DNA of 64,000 nt. Origin: an uncultured Thermoguttaceae bacterium (GTDB lineage: Bacteria > Planctomycetota > Planctomycetia > Pirellulales > Thermoguttaceae). This document shows, one piece after another, positions 10,016 to 18,792 of the stretch. Each line of letters opens with the position of its first letter. Within the stretch, counting starts at the first letter, position 1. The stretch spans positions 1 through 64,000 of the forward strand of contig CALKER010000009.1 in the NCBI GenBank assembly GCA_938084835.1, read 5' to 3'. The position numbers and the translations under genes were made by a program. A model generated the notes under the pieces. It had not been told where the DNA came from. It made no database searches and was given only the letters and a program-made list of their open reading frames with translations.

Positions 10016-10618
10016 ATGTTTTCCGGCATTGTAGAAGCCATGGGCGAGGTGGTAGAGGTGCGGCCGGAACCGCCCGGTTGCCGTCTGGTCATTCGCCATA
10101 AAGAAATCGCTCGCGAAGTAAAAGTCGCCGACAGCATCGCCGTCAACGGATGTTGTTTAACAGTCGTCGAGGTGGGCGGGGATACCTTCGCCTTTCAAGC
10201 CGGTCCGGAGACTCTTTCCCGCACCAATTTGGGCAGACTCCACCCCGGAAGTTTCGTCAACCTAGAAAGGGCTTTACGCGTAGGCGATCGCATGGGTGGA
10301 CATTTTGTCACGGGCCATATCGATGGCACAGCCGCGCTGATGGAACGTCGGGATATGGGCGAGTGGTCCGACTGCTGGTTCCGCATCTCACCCACCTTGG
10401 CCAAGCAAATGGCGCCTAAAGGTTCCGTGGCGGTGGATGGGGTGAGCCTGACCATCGTGGAGAGCCTTCCCGACCGATTCAGTGTGGCACTCATTCCTTA
10501 TACACTTGCGGTCACTACCCTCGGGCGAATTCGCGTGGGAGATCTTGTCAACATTGAGACGGATCTTTTAGCCAAGTATGTGCAACGATTATTGGAATCG
10601 CGGGATTGGCCTAGCTGA
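10016..10618 (+). CDS. ribE: Riboflavin synthase, alpha chain
   Basis: Dismutates two 6,7-dimethyl-8-ribityllumazines to riboflavin. The 200-residue product starts MFSGIVEAMGEV, the hallmark N-terminus, and shows two tandem lumazine-binding barrels. The first contains NGCCLTVVE and GGHFVTGHIDG; the second contains VAVDGVSLTIVE. The start at 10016 is fixed by the universal MFxGI(V/I)E start and by GAGGG eight bases upstream; a longer frame from 9953 is ignored. It is not clustered with other rib genes. The flavoenzymes encoded elsewhere in the window need its product. Confidence 0.96.
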   Translation: MFSGIVEAMGEVVEVRPEPPGCRLVIRHKEIAREVKVADSIAVNGCCLTVVEVGGDTFAFQAGPETLSRTNLGRLHPGSFVNLERALRVGDRMGGHFVTGHIDGTAALMERRDMGEWSDCWFRISPTLAKQMAPKGSVAVDGVSLTIVESLPDRFSVALIPYTLAVTTLGRIRVGDLVNIETDLLAKYVQRLLESRDWPS

Positions 10619-10778
10619 GGACAGTTGCGCGGTGTGTTGCTTCGTTTTCCCGGTGTTGACAGTTCGGTAAGAAACAATCGTGATTAAGGAAAAACAGGCG
10701 GAATCGCGTCCAGAGGATCCGGGAAGAAGCATGATGTGGCGCGTCGGAACCACAATTTTTACTCAGGAGTAAACGGCG

Positions 10779-11726
10779 TTGGCAGAGGAAGCACCCCGAT
10801 CACAGACTCTCACCTTTTTGATGCAGCGGTTCGCCGAGGCAGGTATCCGCCCCAAGACCCAGCATGGGCAAAATTTCCTCATCGATCTTAATCTACAAAG
10901 GCTGCTAGTTCGCACGGCGAATCTTCAGCCGCACGATGTGGTCCTGGAGGTAGGCACCGGAACAGGATCACTGACGGCAATGATCGCCCCCTCGGTGGCA
11001 GCAGTCATCACAGTAGAAACGGATCCGCAACTTTTTCAATTGGCTAGCGAAGAGTTGTACCAACTCCCTAATGTGTTTATGATTCAGGCGGATGCCCTAG
11101 CCTCAAAGAATCGCCTCAATCCGGAGGTACTTGCCGCTGTGGAGCAGAAGCTGGCTGAGGCTCCCGGCCGGGTGTTTAAGTTGGTGGCCAATCTTCCGTT
11201 CAACGTGGCGACTCCAATCATCACGAACCTTCTGACCCTTTCTCGGCCACCGCAGACAATGACTGTGACCATTCAAAAAGAGGTTGCCGATCGCCTGGTC
11301 GCAAGGCCAGCCACAAAGGATTATGGCTCGCTTAGTGTGTGGGTGCAGTGTCAGTGTGATGTAGAAGTGGTTCGTGTGCTGCCGCCGCAGGTTTTCTGGC
11401 CTCGCCCCAAAGTTCATTCGGCTATTGTCCACATCACGCTCAGAGAAGATCGTCGCTCGCAAATCCCTGACCTGTCGAGCTTTCACGCATTTGTCCGCGC
11501 GATTTTTATTCATCGTCGAAAATTCCTGCGAGCAGAGTTGCTCAATGCCCTGGGAAAGGACACCCCCAAGGAAAAAGTAGACGAAATCCTCCGTACCTTG
11601 GGGCTGACCGGACAAGAACGCGCGGAGCAACTCACCGTAGAGCAGTTGCTCGCCCTATGTGAGGCGGCACGAAAGCTGGGGCTTTTCCCTGCTTCATCCT
11701 GGGAGGAAGAGATGGAAGAAAGTTGA
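10779..11726 (+). CDS. rsmA: 16S rRNA dimethyladenosine transferase (KsgA)
   Basis: Dimethylates two adjacent adenosines near the 3' end of 16S rRNA late in 30S assembly. The 315-residue protein shows RPKTQHGQNFLID, motif I LEVGTGTGSLT (about 54-65), the catalytic NLPF at 138-141 (NLPY in most members) and a C-terminal helical domain with FIHRRKFLRAELL. A TTG start is chosen because AGGAG sits about eight bases before it and no ATG is near. A short tail of ~35 residues extends past the usual end. It follows ribE by 160 bases, where a TTGACA-like box (about 10656) has no good -10 partner. Confidence 0.93.
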   Translation: MAEEAPRSQTLTFLMQRFAEAGIRPKTQHGQNFLIDLNLQRLLVRTANLQPHDVVLEVGTGTGSLTAMIAPSVAAVITVETDPQLFQLASEELYQLPNVFMIQADALASKNRLNPEVLAAVEQKLAEAPGRVFKLVANLPFNVATPIITNLLTLSRPPQTMTVTIQKEVADRLVARPATKDYGSLSVWVQCQCDVEVVRVLPPQVFWPRPKVHSAIVHITLREDRRSQIPDLSSFHAFVRAIFIHRRKFLRAELLNALGKDTPKEKVDEILRTLGLTGQERAEQLTVEQLLALCEAARKLGLFPASSWEEEMEES

Positions 11727-12197
11727 AAAGCTTTATGTCAGTGGAGATTTCCGCGCAAATCAGAGGAAGTGCCAACAGCAGATGCTCAGAAAAGAGGTCG
11801 TGGTGCACAACAAAAATTGTGCTTCGGTTAGCGGGGAGGATGAGCACGCTCATTTGCAAGCCGCATGTCCTCTTGCCTGGCGTGCAGGTTTGGGAAAAAC
11901 CGCGTGATTTGCGATCCGCTGCGGCTTACTATGTGTGCTCCCTTTTTGGACAGGAAATAACTCCGAACACGGCCCTCAGTACTGTGGGAGCGGGCCATGT
12001 TCCGGCAGTCTTCAAAATGAGAGTGCGACTTTACGCGATTACCGCCCTGATTCCGTAGCTCCCCGCATGTCCATAAAAGAGGCGATCCACAGTGCTTCCC
12101 AAGCTTGCTACCGGCAGCCTTTTGACGGTGAGGCTTTTGGGGTAAACGGCAGCCGTGACTAGGAAACTGACTCGGAAAGGGGAGAAACTACCTGTCC
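11727..12197. other. Gap between rsmA and the DUF2520 gene
   Basis: No supported gene. A perfect 6-bp hairpin (gcacaa / ttgtgc, about 11804-11822) lies ~80 bases past rsmA but has no T-run after it. The DUF2520 ribosome site GGGGAGAA is at the far end of the gap. Confidence 0.4.
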
Positions 12198-13094
12198 ATG
12201 ACGAGTGCGGTTCCGACCTTAAATATCATCGGCTGTGGAAAGGCCGCAAGGGTCGTGGTGCGGCGGTGGGTTGATAATCGCCTTGTTAAGGTACTGGGCG
12301 TTGCAAATCGCACTGTAGACTCTGCCCGTCAAGCCGTGGAATTTCTTGGAGAAGGTGTACCCGTTGCAGAGTGGATCAGCCTCTCGCCGGCCGAGTTGCT
12401 ACTCATTGGTGTCGGCGACCAGGAGTTGCCCGCTGTGGCCGGACTTCTAGCAGATTTCCCGCATTTATTGGAAGGCTCCGTTGTTTTCCACCTCAGCGGT
12501 TGCCGCGAGAGTACCATCCTCGCACCTCTTCGTGCTTTGGGAGCCAAGGTTGCCAGTCTTCATCCGATCATGACCTTCGCCGATCCTGCTCGGGCGGTTG
12601 ACCAGCTGGCCGGCTGCACGTACACACTGGAAGGCGACCAGGAGGCATGCGAACTTCTTCGCACTCTTACAGAAAAAGCCGGGGGTCAACCACGAGTGAT
12701 TCCTCCGGACAAAAAACCGCTTTACCATGCCGCCCTTGTTTTCGCTTGTAATTACCTGTGCGTGCTTCTGGAGAAGGCCTTTACAATCCTCGAAGTCACG
12801 GGCTTTTCGCGAGACGAAGCCGTCGTGGCGCTTCGGCCGATTGTCACCACGGCGCTTGAAAACTCCCTTCGGCTAGGACCGACGGCGGCGTTAACCGGCC
12901 CCGTCGCCCGGGGTGACGTGGATGTTGTGAAAAAGGAAATCGAGACCCTTGCCCAGGCCAACGAGGATTGGGCCTTACTTTATCGGACTTTGGCAAGAGA
13001 GGCCTTAAAGATGGTTCCCCGGCAGGAACTGACCCCAGAGAGCAAATGGCACCTATTGGCAGATTTGCTCGAGGAGTTTCCTCGTGACGGCTAG
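12198..13094 (+). CDS. Rossmann-like/DUF2520 domain protein
   Basis: The 298-residue protein begins with a dinucleotide-binding strand and turn, LNIIGCGKAARVVVRRW (GxGxxA/G type). The central segment has LHPIMTFADP, the conserved motif of DUF2520 proteins, and the C-terminal half is helical as in ProC- and F420-NADP-oxidoreductase-like folds. The family is widespread, often beside pantothenate or dehydrogenase genes, and has no firm reaction. Here the neighbours give no clue. A GGGGAGAA ribosome site lies 13 bases from the ATG, rather far. A hairpin overlaps the stop codon. Confidence 0.85.
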   Translation: MTSAVPTLNIIGCGKAARVVVRRWVDNRLVKVLGVANRTVDSARQAVEFLGEGVPVAEWISLSPAELLLIGVGDQELPAVAGLLADFPHLLEGSVVFHLSGCRESTILAPLRALGAKVASLHPIMTFADPARAVDQLAGCTYTLEGDQEACELLRTLTEKAGGQPRVIPPDKKPLYHAALVFACNYLCVLLEKAFTILEVTGFSRDEAVVALRPIVTTALENSLRLGPTAALTGPVARGDVDVVKKEIETLAQANEDWALLYRTLAREALKMVPRQELTPESKWHLLADLLEEFPRDG

Positions 13095-13118
13095 GCATGC
13101 GCATCTTAGCCGCTTTTG
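13088..13118 (+). terminator. Hairpin plus short T-run at the end of the DUF2520 gene
   Basis: Arms cggcta (13088-13093) and tagccg (13107-13112) are complementary and are followed by cttttgtg. The first arm includes the stop codon. The convergent methyltransferase gene ends 28 bases further on. The stem is only 6 bp with a 13-nt loop, so this is a modest candidate. Confidence 0.4.
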
Positions 13119-13146
13119 TGATTCGTATTTCCGCCACTGCAGCAGG

Positions 13147-14373
13147 CTAAAATCCCTGGCCTACCACCGGCTGACACACCACGGCCCACAGGCGTCCGGC
13201 GCACTCGGCGATGACCACAACGATGCGTTTGGTACCTTTGGTGCGAAGCAGCGTCGTCAGCCTTGCCTCGTCAACAAGCCGGGATCGTTTCTTGACTATC
13301 ACCTCTCCCACCTGATGCGTTTTTGCCCAACGGCGGAGCTTACGCTGGTCGTACGGTAGAACCTCTTCCACGCGATAAGCCAATAAAAGCCGGGTGTTCG
13401 GAACATGCTCCCCGGTAAGATATCCCCCATGCGTGGACAAAGCATGAAGCTTAAACTGATGACACATTTGACCCACAAGCTGCGAAGCTAACACACTGGG
13501 AACGGGATCGAAAATGTAGCTTTCTATCTTTGCCGTTATCGGAACAGGAACTTCCGGACGTCCCACCAGTTGCTCGGCCCGAATATTCAAAGGATCACCC
13601 TCCGATTCAATTACCGTGGCGATATGAGCTCTAGCAGCCGTAGCAAGTGGTCCGATCCAGAGCACTTGTTGCCGGCAACGACCGCGAAACGAAATCCATT
13701 CCCGCGTAGTCGCTTCCGCGCACAAGTCTGCGCAGGAAGCGGCCGGGGCTAATTTCAATGCGGCAGCGGTATTGGAGGCCACCAGCTTCTTGACAACCTC
13801 AGGAGAAGGTGAGGACCAATGCAGTTGTGCCGTGCGACGTCCGCCTACACGGCGGTCCGGATCGATATGCCAAGCCACGTAGCGATCGAGTTTTTCACTC
13901 CAATTGCAAACATCGTCGACAAAGATCTTAGCTTGGCTGCCTACTCCCAAGCTGGCGGCCACATTCTCTAGGTTGGCACGGGCGAAAAGTGCTGCTACAG
14001 GGTCTTTCTCGACCCCATGGACTTCACCGCAGCAGGCCAAGCATAGGAGGTCACCACCAAGACCGCAACAGAGATCCGCAAAGAACCCGCCGGGCGGAAA
14101 CCGTCGCGCCTTGTAGCCGCCTATCCAGGCATCGGTTGCCTGCTCCAGGCCCTTGCGGGTAAAAAGCATCACGTGTGCCCAGGGGAATTTTTCCGAAGCG
14201 CGCTGGCGCAGAATGACTTGCTCGACAACTAGGGCGGCCCGCCTGGCGGACAGATCCTTTCTTAACACGCGGAGAAGCTGGGCCAGCGATCTTTTGTCCT
14301 CTGCTGCCTTACGGATCCACGCCTGGCCTTCTGGTGTCGTCAACCACAGAAAGTCGGAATATTCAGCCTCCAT
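13147..14373 (-). CDS. Class I SAM methyltransferase with THUMP-like C-terminal domain
   Basis: A 408-residue protein. Motif I is FADLCCGLGGDLL (about 98-110), the acidic residue after strand 2 is in VEKDP, and the segment WHIDPDRRVGGRR follows motif IV of this family. The C-terminal ~75 residues (YDQRKLRRWAKTHQVGEVIVKKRS) match the THUMP-like domain found in a group of uncharacterised bacterial methyltransferases. An RNA substrate is plausible but not shown. GTG and ATG are adjacent at the start; ATG 14373 is used. No obvious operon partner. Confidence 0.85.
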   Translation of the reverse strand: MEAEYSDFLWLTTPEGQAWIRKAAEDKRSLAQLLRVLRKDLSARRAALVVEQVILRQRASEKFPWAHVMLFTRKGLEQATDAWIGGYKARRFPPGGFFADLCCGLGGDLLCLACCGEVHGVEKDPVAALFARANLENVAASLGVGSQAKIFVDDVCNWSEKLDRYVAWHIDPDRRVGGRRTAQLHWSSPSPEVVKKLVASNTAAALKLAPAASCADLCAEATTREWISFRGRCRQQVLWIGPLATAARAHIATVIESEGDPLNIRAEQLVGRPEVPVPITAKIESYIFDPVPSVLASQLVGQMCHQFKLHALSTHGGYLTGEHVPNTRLLLAYRVEEVLPYDQRKLRRWAKTHQVGEVIVKKRSRLVDEARLTTLLRTKGTKRIVVVIAECAGRLWAVVCQPVVGQGF

Positions 14374-14695
14374 CACTTTTGGGGAAAAACCGAACTTTGT
14401 TTTTCTTCCAGGATCCCCAAGAGCGTAATAAGGTTACAAGATTTAGACCAACAGCAAGCCAAAGATCCGCCCTGGGAGCCTCCGATTTGTCCTCTTAAGA
14501 ATTTGCCGACGGGAACTCTTCGACACCCACTACAGAACACGGCCGAGCGTGCGAAGTCTTGTTGACAATCGCTCCTAGTCCCACCAGTTTGCCTGCCATC
14601 CCCCAAAAGGACTATAAGGCCGAAGAATGGCCTAACTCTGTGAGGAACAGCGTTTTACGGGCTTTGATCTTCCCACCAACTGTCCCCATGTTCGC
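14374..14695. other. Gap between FG-GAP gene and methyltransferase
   Basis: About 320 bases with no credible frame, no strong hairpin and no repeat that I can see. Confidence 0.4.
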
Positions 14696-15931
14696 TCACT
14701 GGCCAGTGATATTTTCCAAAAATATGACAAAGGATTTGCCGCCGAGGGCATTTTGGGGATGAGCAACCCAGGGTTTGCCCAGGATATCAAGGCGGCCATT
14801 TCCCGTGACGTCTCCTGCCACACATTCGTGGCCCCCGAGATTGGCATCCAAAATGACGTATTCGCGCCACTTGGTACCTGTGCCGTCGAGGTTTTTCCAA
14901 ATGTACCATCGCGGAGGCTGAGCCCCGCGGATCCACTCCATCTCTGCGGAGAAGATGTCGAGGGCTCCGTCCCCGGTGAAATCAGCCACCACCAGAGTGT
15001 GGAATGCGCCGCGCCGAGGCGCACCCGGTGCCGGTACGAAGACATCGTGCCGCTGCCACCTTGTGCCCTTACCATCCAAATTTTCCATCCACCACACCTT
15101 GCCACCCGGCATTTCGGCATCTGTGAAAACTACATCCATGTTGCCGTCAGCGTTCACGTCTGCCACCGCGGCCTTGGTGGCATGGAGGGCAAAAGCTCTC
15201 TGGAAGTCGGCAGGCAAAGGCGAGGTGGGGCCAAGGGGGTGTTCCCGCCAGGTTTTCCCGCCGTCGATATTTTCAAACCACACGGTGCTGCGGACAACGT
15301 CCGGCCGGCCATCGCCATTGATATCCCCGACGCCCAGCCCAGCATGCACCGCAGGACCGATGGTGTAAAAATTCCAGGGTTCTTCGGGATTCCCGGAAAT
15401 TCGATACCAGCGAAGATCTACCCGGTCGGACATGCAAAGAACCTCGCTTTTGCCGTCGCCATCAATGTCGGCGACTGCCATATCGTGTACATAGCGCAAG
15501 GCCGAGTCGAAAACGATGCGGCGGAAAGGCTTATTCAAGGAACCGCTATTTAAATACCATGCACCGCCGGTCACCAGATCGAAAAGACCGTCACCATTGA
15601 CGTCCAGCACGGTCAGCCCAACTTCCGAGGGAGAATCTTCCGCCACGCGGTAGCGGTGCCATTTGTCCGGCGCTTCGTACTGGTAGACGTAAATGGGTCC
15701 GAAGGCAACCCCCATGATAAACTCGGGTCGGCCGTCGCCCGTTAAATCAGCAAGCGCTGTTTGACCAAAACCACGGCCTTCGATGCCCACGTCGATAACA
15801 TGCGACCGAAATCGCGGAACCTCTTCTCCAGCCTCGGCTACCACAGATATGGCGAGTTGGACGGCTCCGAGGACAAGGATCGCTCCCAAAGCCTGCCAAT
15901 TGTCGGGGTGGGTTTGTGCTCTCGCAAGCAT
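14696..15931 (-). CDS. Secreted FG-GAP/VCBS-repeat beta-propeller protein
   Basis: A 411-residue protein with an N-terminal hydrophobic segment (about 14-32) acting as a signal or anchor. At least six repeats carry calcium-binding loops of the form D-x-(N/D)-G-D-G-x-x-D (DLTGDGRPEF, DVNGDGLFDL, DIDGDGKSEV, DINGDGRPDV, DVNADGNMDV, DFTGDGALDI, DVTGNGRLDI). These are the blades of an integrin-alpha-like propeller. Such proteins are numerous in planctomycetes; their ligands are mostly unknown. ATG 15931 has GAGGAG seven bases upstream. It may bind polysaccharide or protein at the surface, which is inference. Confidence 0.88.
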   Translation of the reverse strand: MLARAQTHPDNWQALGAILVLGAVQLAISVVAEAGEEVPRFRSHVIDVGIEGRGFGQTALADLTGDGRPEFIMGVAFGPIYVYQYEAPDKWHRYRVAEDSPSEVGLTVLDVNGDGLFDLVTGGAWYLNSGSLNKPFRRIVFDSALRYVHDMAVADIDGDGKSEVLCMSDRVDLRWYRISGNPEEPWNFYTIGPAVHAGLGVGDINGDGRPDVVRSTVWFENIDGGKTWREHPLGPTSPLPADFQRAFALHATKAAVADVNADGNMDVVFTDAEMPGGKVWWMENLDGKGTRWQRHDVFVPAPGAPRRGAFHTLVVADFTGDGALDIFSAEMEWIRGAQPPRWYIWKNLDGTGTKWREYVILDANLGGHECVAGDVTGNGRLDILGKPWVAHPQNALGGKSFVIFLENITGQ

Positions 15932-16048
15932 AGATCAGCTCCTCGTTTTTGTCGGGGGACTCAGCACGACGTGCGGTAGGTCACATTCTCTTCGCAACGG
16001 GCTACCACGGGAATTTTTCCTAGTGAAAACAATCGCGGCTCGTTAGCG

Positions 16049-17419
16049 CTACGGAGTAATCCCCAGGCAGACCACCTCCCCTTGCAAGGTTCCAACGATC
16101 ACTGCGGAGGGAAGCACCGTAGGAGGAGCAGCAATTCCCGCACCCACGTCATAAACAAAGCGGAGATTCCCAGAACGACGTTCCACGATGTAAAGCCGGC
16201 CATCATCTGCCCCGAAGATAACGCTATCCTCTGTGATGACAGGTGATGAGTCGACTTTTTGGCGCAACGCAAATGTCCAGCGCATAGCGCCGGTGGTCGG
16301 ATTAAGGGCGCGGATTTTACGATCCCGGCCCGCAAAAACCAAAAGGTCCTCTGCCACTGCCGCCGACGTGCGGATTCCCGCGGACCGAGGACTTTCCGAA
16401 TACGTCCACAGTACCTCGGCAGAAGCGATGTCAATCGCCAGGAAAACTCCCTCTTCCGTTCCCACGAAGGCCTTGCCCCGCGCTACTGCGGCAGTATTTC
16501 CTGTGGGTCCTTCGAGGTTAACGCGGCTCAATCCCTCTCCCGTGTGAAGATCAACAATGTGAAGGTGGCGGTCGCACCCTGCAGCCAGCACCCGACCATC
16601 GGTCAGGGAAGGAAAGGACCGCAATTGGTCATCGGTTGTATACCTCCACCGAATTTGACCGGAGAATGCGTCAACACAATAAAGAGTTCCGTCCTGTGAG
16701 CCGAACAAGACCATATCATTCCAGATATTAGCCGGCGAGTCGATGGGACCTTCGGTAGTTACCTTCCACAGCACGGTGCCGGTCTCGGAATCTAAGCAGA
16801 AGAATTCTCCCTTGCCGTCGCCGATGTACACGCGGCCAACACCTATCGAGGGTGCAGCGGTGAATCCCCCGTCGGAATGCCACCGCCAGGCAATCACCCC
16901 AGTATCCAGCCGGAGAGCCGCCACATCGCCATGCGTTAAGGCTACGAAGCAGAGCGCACCACTTGCGGTTACGGCGTTTTCCACGCGGCCTTCACCCACC
17001 TGACGGCGCCATCGCTCCTGAAGCTTGCCGATCTTCACCCCGGGGGCATAGCCGCGGGCTGAGTTGTCCCCTCGAAAAAAGGGCCAGCTCGCACTTGTGC
17101 CCTCACGAAGGGCCGATTGGCTTTTAAAGGAAGGGGCACCAGCTTCGGAACCAGGAGAACTTGCCTCCAGACCAGGAGGAAGCCTATCGTAGGAAGCTGA
17201 AGTTTTCTCCAGGACGGAGTCCCGCCGGGTAACATCGGCCGACACAGTGGATCCTGCAGACACGGCGGATGCTGTCGACGGGACTCCTCGTCCCTCCGAC
17301 GGTTTAATCTCCAGATCCCTCTCTCTACTACAGCCTGCCAGCAACAATGAAAGCAAAAAACACCGGAAAATCCACGATATTCGCGATCCAGCACATACGG
17401 CCGAAGCTTTACCTTTCAT
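16049..17419 (-). CDS. PQQ-like beta-propeller lipoprotein
   Basis: A 456-residue protein with a lipoprotein signal peptide: hydrophobic stretch then LLLAGC, placing the lipidated Cys near residue 30. A Ser/Ala/Gly-rich linker (30-115) leads to a propeller of PQQ/BamB-type repeats with recurring tryptophan-docking strings such as GVIAWRW, GTVLWKV, GQIRWRY, AEVLWTY and GAMRWTF. There is no catalytic dehydrogenase motif, so a binding or scaffold role (BamB-like) is likelier than alcohol oxidation. The start lies three bases after the stop of the upstream YbjN-like gene, suggesting one transcript and coupled translation. Confidence 0.88.
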   Translation of the reverse strand: MKGKASAVCAGSRISWIFRCFLLSLLLAGCSRERDLEIKPSEGRGVPSTASAVSAGSTVSADVTRRDSVLEKTSASYDRLPPGLEASSPGSEAGAPSFKSQSALREGTSASWPFFRGDNSARGYAPGVKIGKLQERWRRQVGEGRVENAVTASGALCFVALTHGDVAALRLDTGVIAWRWHSDGGFTAAPSIGVGRVYIGDGKGEFFCLDSETGTVLWKVTTEGPIDSPANIWNDMVLFGSQDGTLYCVDAFSGQIRWRYTTDDQLRSFPSLTDGRVLAAGCDRHLHIVDLHTGEGLSRVNLEGPTGNTAAVARGKAFVGTEEGVFLAIDIASAEVLWTYSESPRSAGIRTSAAVAEDLLVFAGRDRKIRALNPTTGAMRWTFALRQKVDSSPVITEDSVIFGADDGRLYIVERRSGNLRFVYDVGAGIAAPPTVLPSAVIVGTLQGEVVCLGITP

Positions 17420-17422
17420 GGG

Positions 17423-17836
17423 CTAAAACGGATCATCACCCGTGTCTTCCCGCATTTTTCCCACAAAGGATTGCACTGCCACGTGGAGGGCTCGAATCGA
17501 GCGCTCAAAAACCGCCTTGAATCCCTCGATGGGAGAGACAAACATCTCAATGGTTGCCCAGACGTTATTGCGAACCGGAAACACCTTCGCAACCTTCGTC
17601 ATGGCCGTGGCATACAAAGCAGCTCTTTCAACACGCTCGCGCTCTTCTTCACTCTCGATGCTCCAAAAATTCGGAAACACGACACGGAAAAACTCGTCGT
17701 CGTTTTCGTCGATCAAAATCAAATACACCCTTCCCCCTTCGCGAAAGACGACGTCGCCATCGTCATCAATCTCGGGACGGTAGCCCTCGTTGCGGAGAAA
17801 TTCACAATACATTTCCGCTCGCTCAAGTTTACTCAT
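17423..17836 (-). CDS. YbjN-like (type III secretion chaperone fold) protein
   Basis: A 137-residue acidic protein. The pattern YCEFLRNEGYRPEIDDDGDVVFREGG, broken here as an opening helix and first strand, followed by strands and the helix EEERERVERAALYATAMTK, resembles YbjN/T3SS-chaperone-like domains that may bind other proteins. ATG 17836 is chosen for GGAG seven bases upstream; the in-frame TTG six bases earlier is not needed. It has no signal peptide. It directly precedes the lipoprotein gene, so it may assist that protein. A second YbjN-like domain is in the protein at 21811-22689. Confidence 0.6.
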   Translation of the reverse strand: MSKLERAEMYCEFLRNEGYRPEIDDDGDVVFREGGRVYLILIDENDDEFFRVVFPNFWSIESEEERERVERAALYATAMTKVAKVFPVRNNVWATIEMFVSPIEGFKAVFERSIRALHVAVQSFVGKMREDTGDDPF

Positions 17837-18792
17837 AACCAAACTCCAATCTGATCAAGACGTTGGTCGCCCTGAAAAACGGGATTTACATCTTGCGATC
17901 GAGGGACCACCCATCCCAGAGGTTAACTCCGCGCACGCTAAGCTTACGGGAACCCTCAATCGGATTATTATCACATGCAAGGGTTAAAGGGTTAAGTCGG
18001 AGCCCTTTTGCTCGGCCGGTTGGGCACCGCACACAACACCAAGACCTTACCTGACGGCGGCACAGCTTGTGCTTGATCATCGCTCCGTTTGCCCTCATTT
18101 GGAGAACCACTCTCAACAGGCCGAAGCAAATTAGCAAACCCAATTGTTGCCGAGCAAAACTTTGCCCCGCTTCTCAGCGGCCGGAGCCGATCCGCCGCAC
18201 CATATTTTGGCCTCCAAGTTGTGGGAGACCAGTGACGTGGGGAACAGCCCGTGTTTATGTGAGGTGATGTAGTCTCCCTTTAAGAGTCGCTTCTGACACC
18301 GAGCTGGCCCATTTCCTGTTCATTCTCTGGCCCATTTCCTCCTAATTCTATTGCGGCAAAAATTGTGTAACCAGAGTGCTAGCGGTTTTTGGCGATATCT
18401 TGAAACAAGCAGGTGTTGGTTGAGTTTGGCAGTGGGTTCGGGCAATTGGTTTGAGGACATTCCCGGATAGTTTCTAAAACCGCCGTTTGAAGCTGTCGGC
18501 AAGCGAGACTTAAATCCACTTAACGTGCACGGGATCGGACGGAACTCTTCCCGGCCGCCTCACCTCGGCCCTTTGCCCTCTGCCGCATTTGCGTCGTCCA
18601 AGCGCTGAAAGCTAAAGACTATTTTCCTCGGGTGATGCCACAATTTCGGTCCCCCATTAGGCTGCCGCTGCCGGCCCTTTTAACGCCGCTCGGCGCGTGA
18701 GCTCAGGGTAACATGCCCCGAATTTTTGGCCGTCCTTGGAGACTGAGAGCTGCCGGTTGGGCCTATCTGCCGGGGACTATTACCAAAATGAG
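17837..18792. other. 956-base gap between recG and the YbjN-like gene
   Basis: No supported gene. The gap contains a pair of 14-bp direct repeats listed separately (18304-18340). Otherwise I see no strong hairpin, no tRNA and no frame with a plausible product. Confidence 0.4.
18304..18340. repeat. Pair of 14-bp direct repeats, period 23
   Basis: ctggcccatttcct occurs exactly at 18304-18317 and 18327-18340. A tgacaccgag string lies immediately before the first copy. The layout resembles the repeated subterminal motifs at ends of IS21-family elements, but no transposase gene is near. Confidence 0.6.
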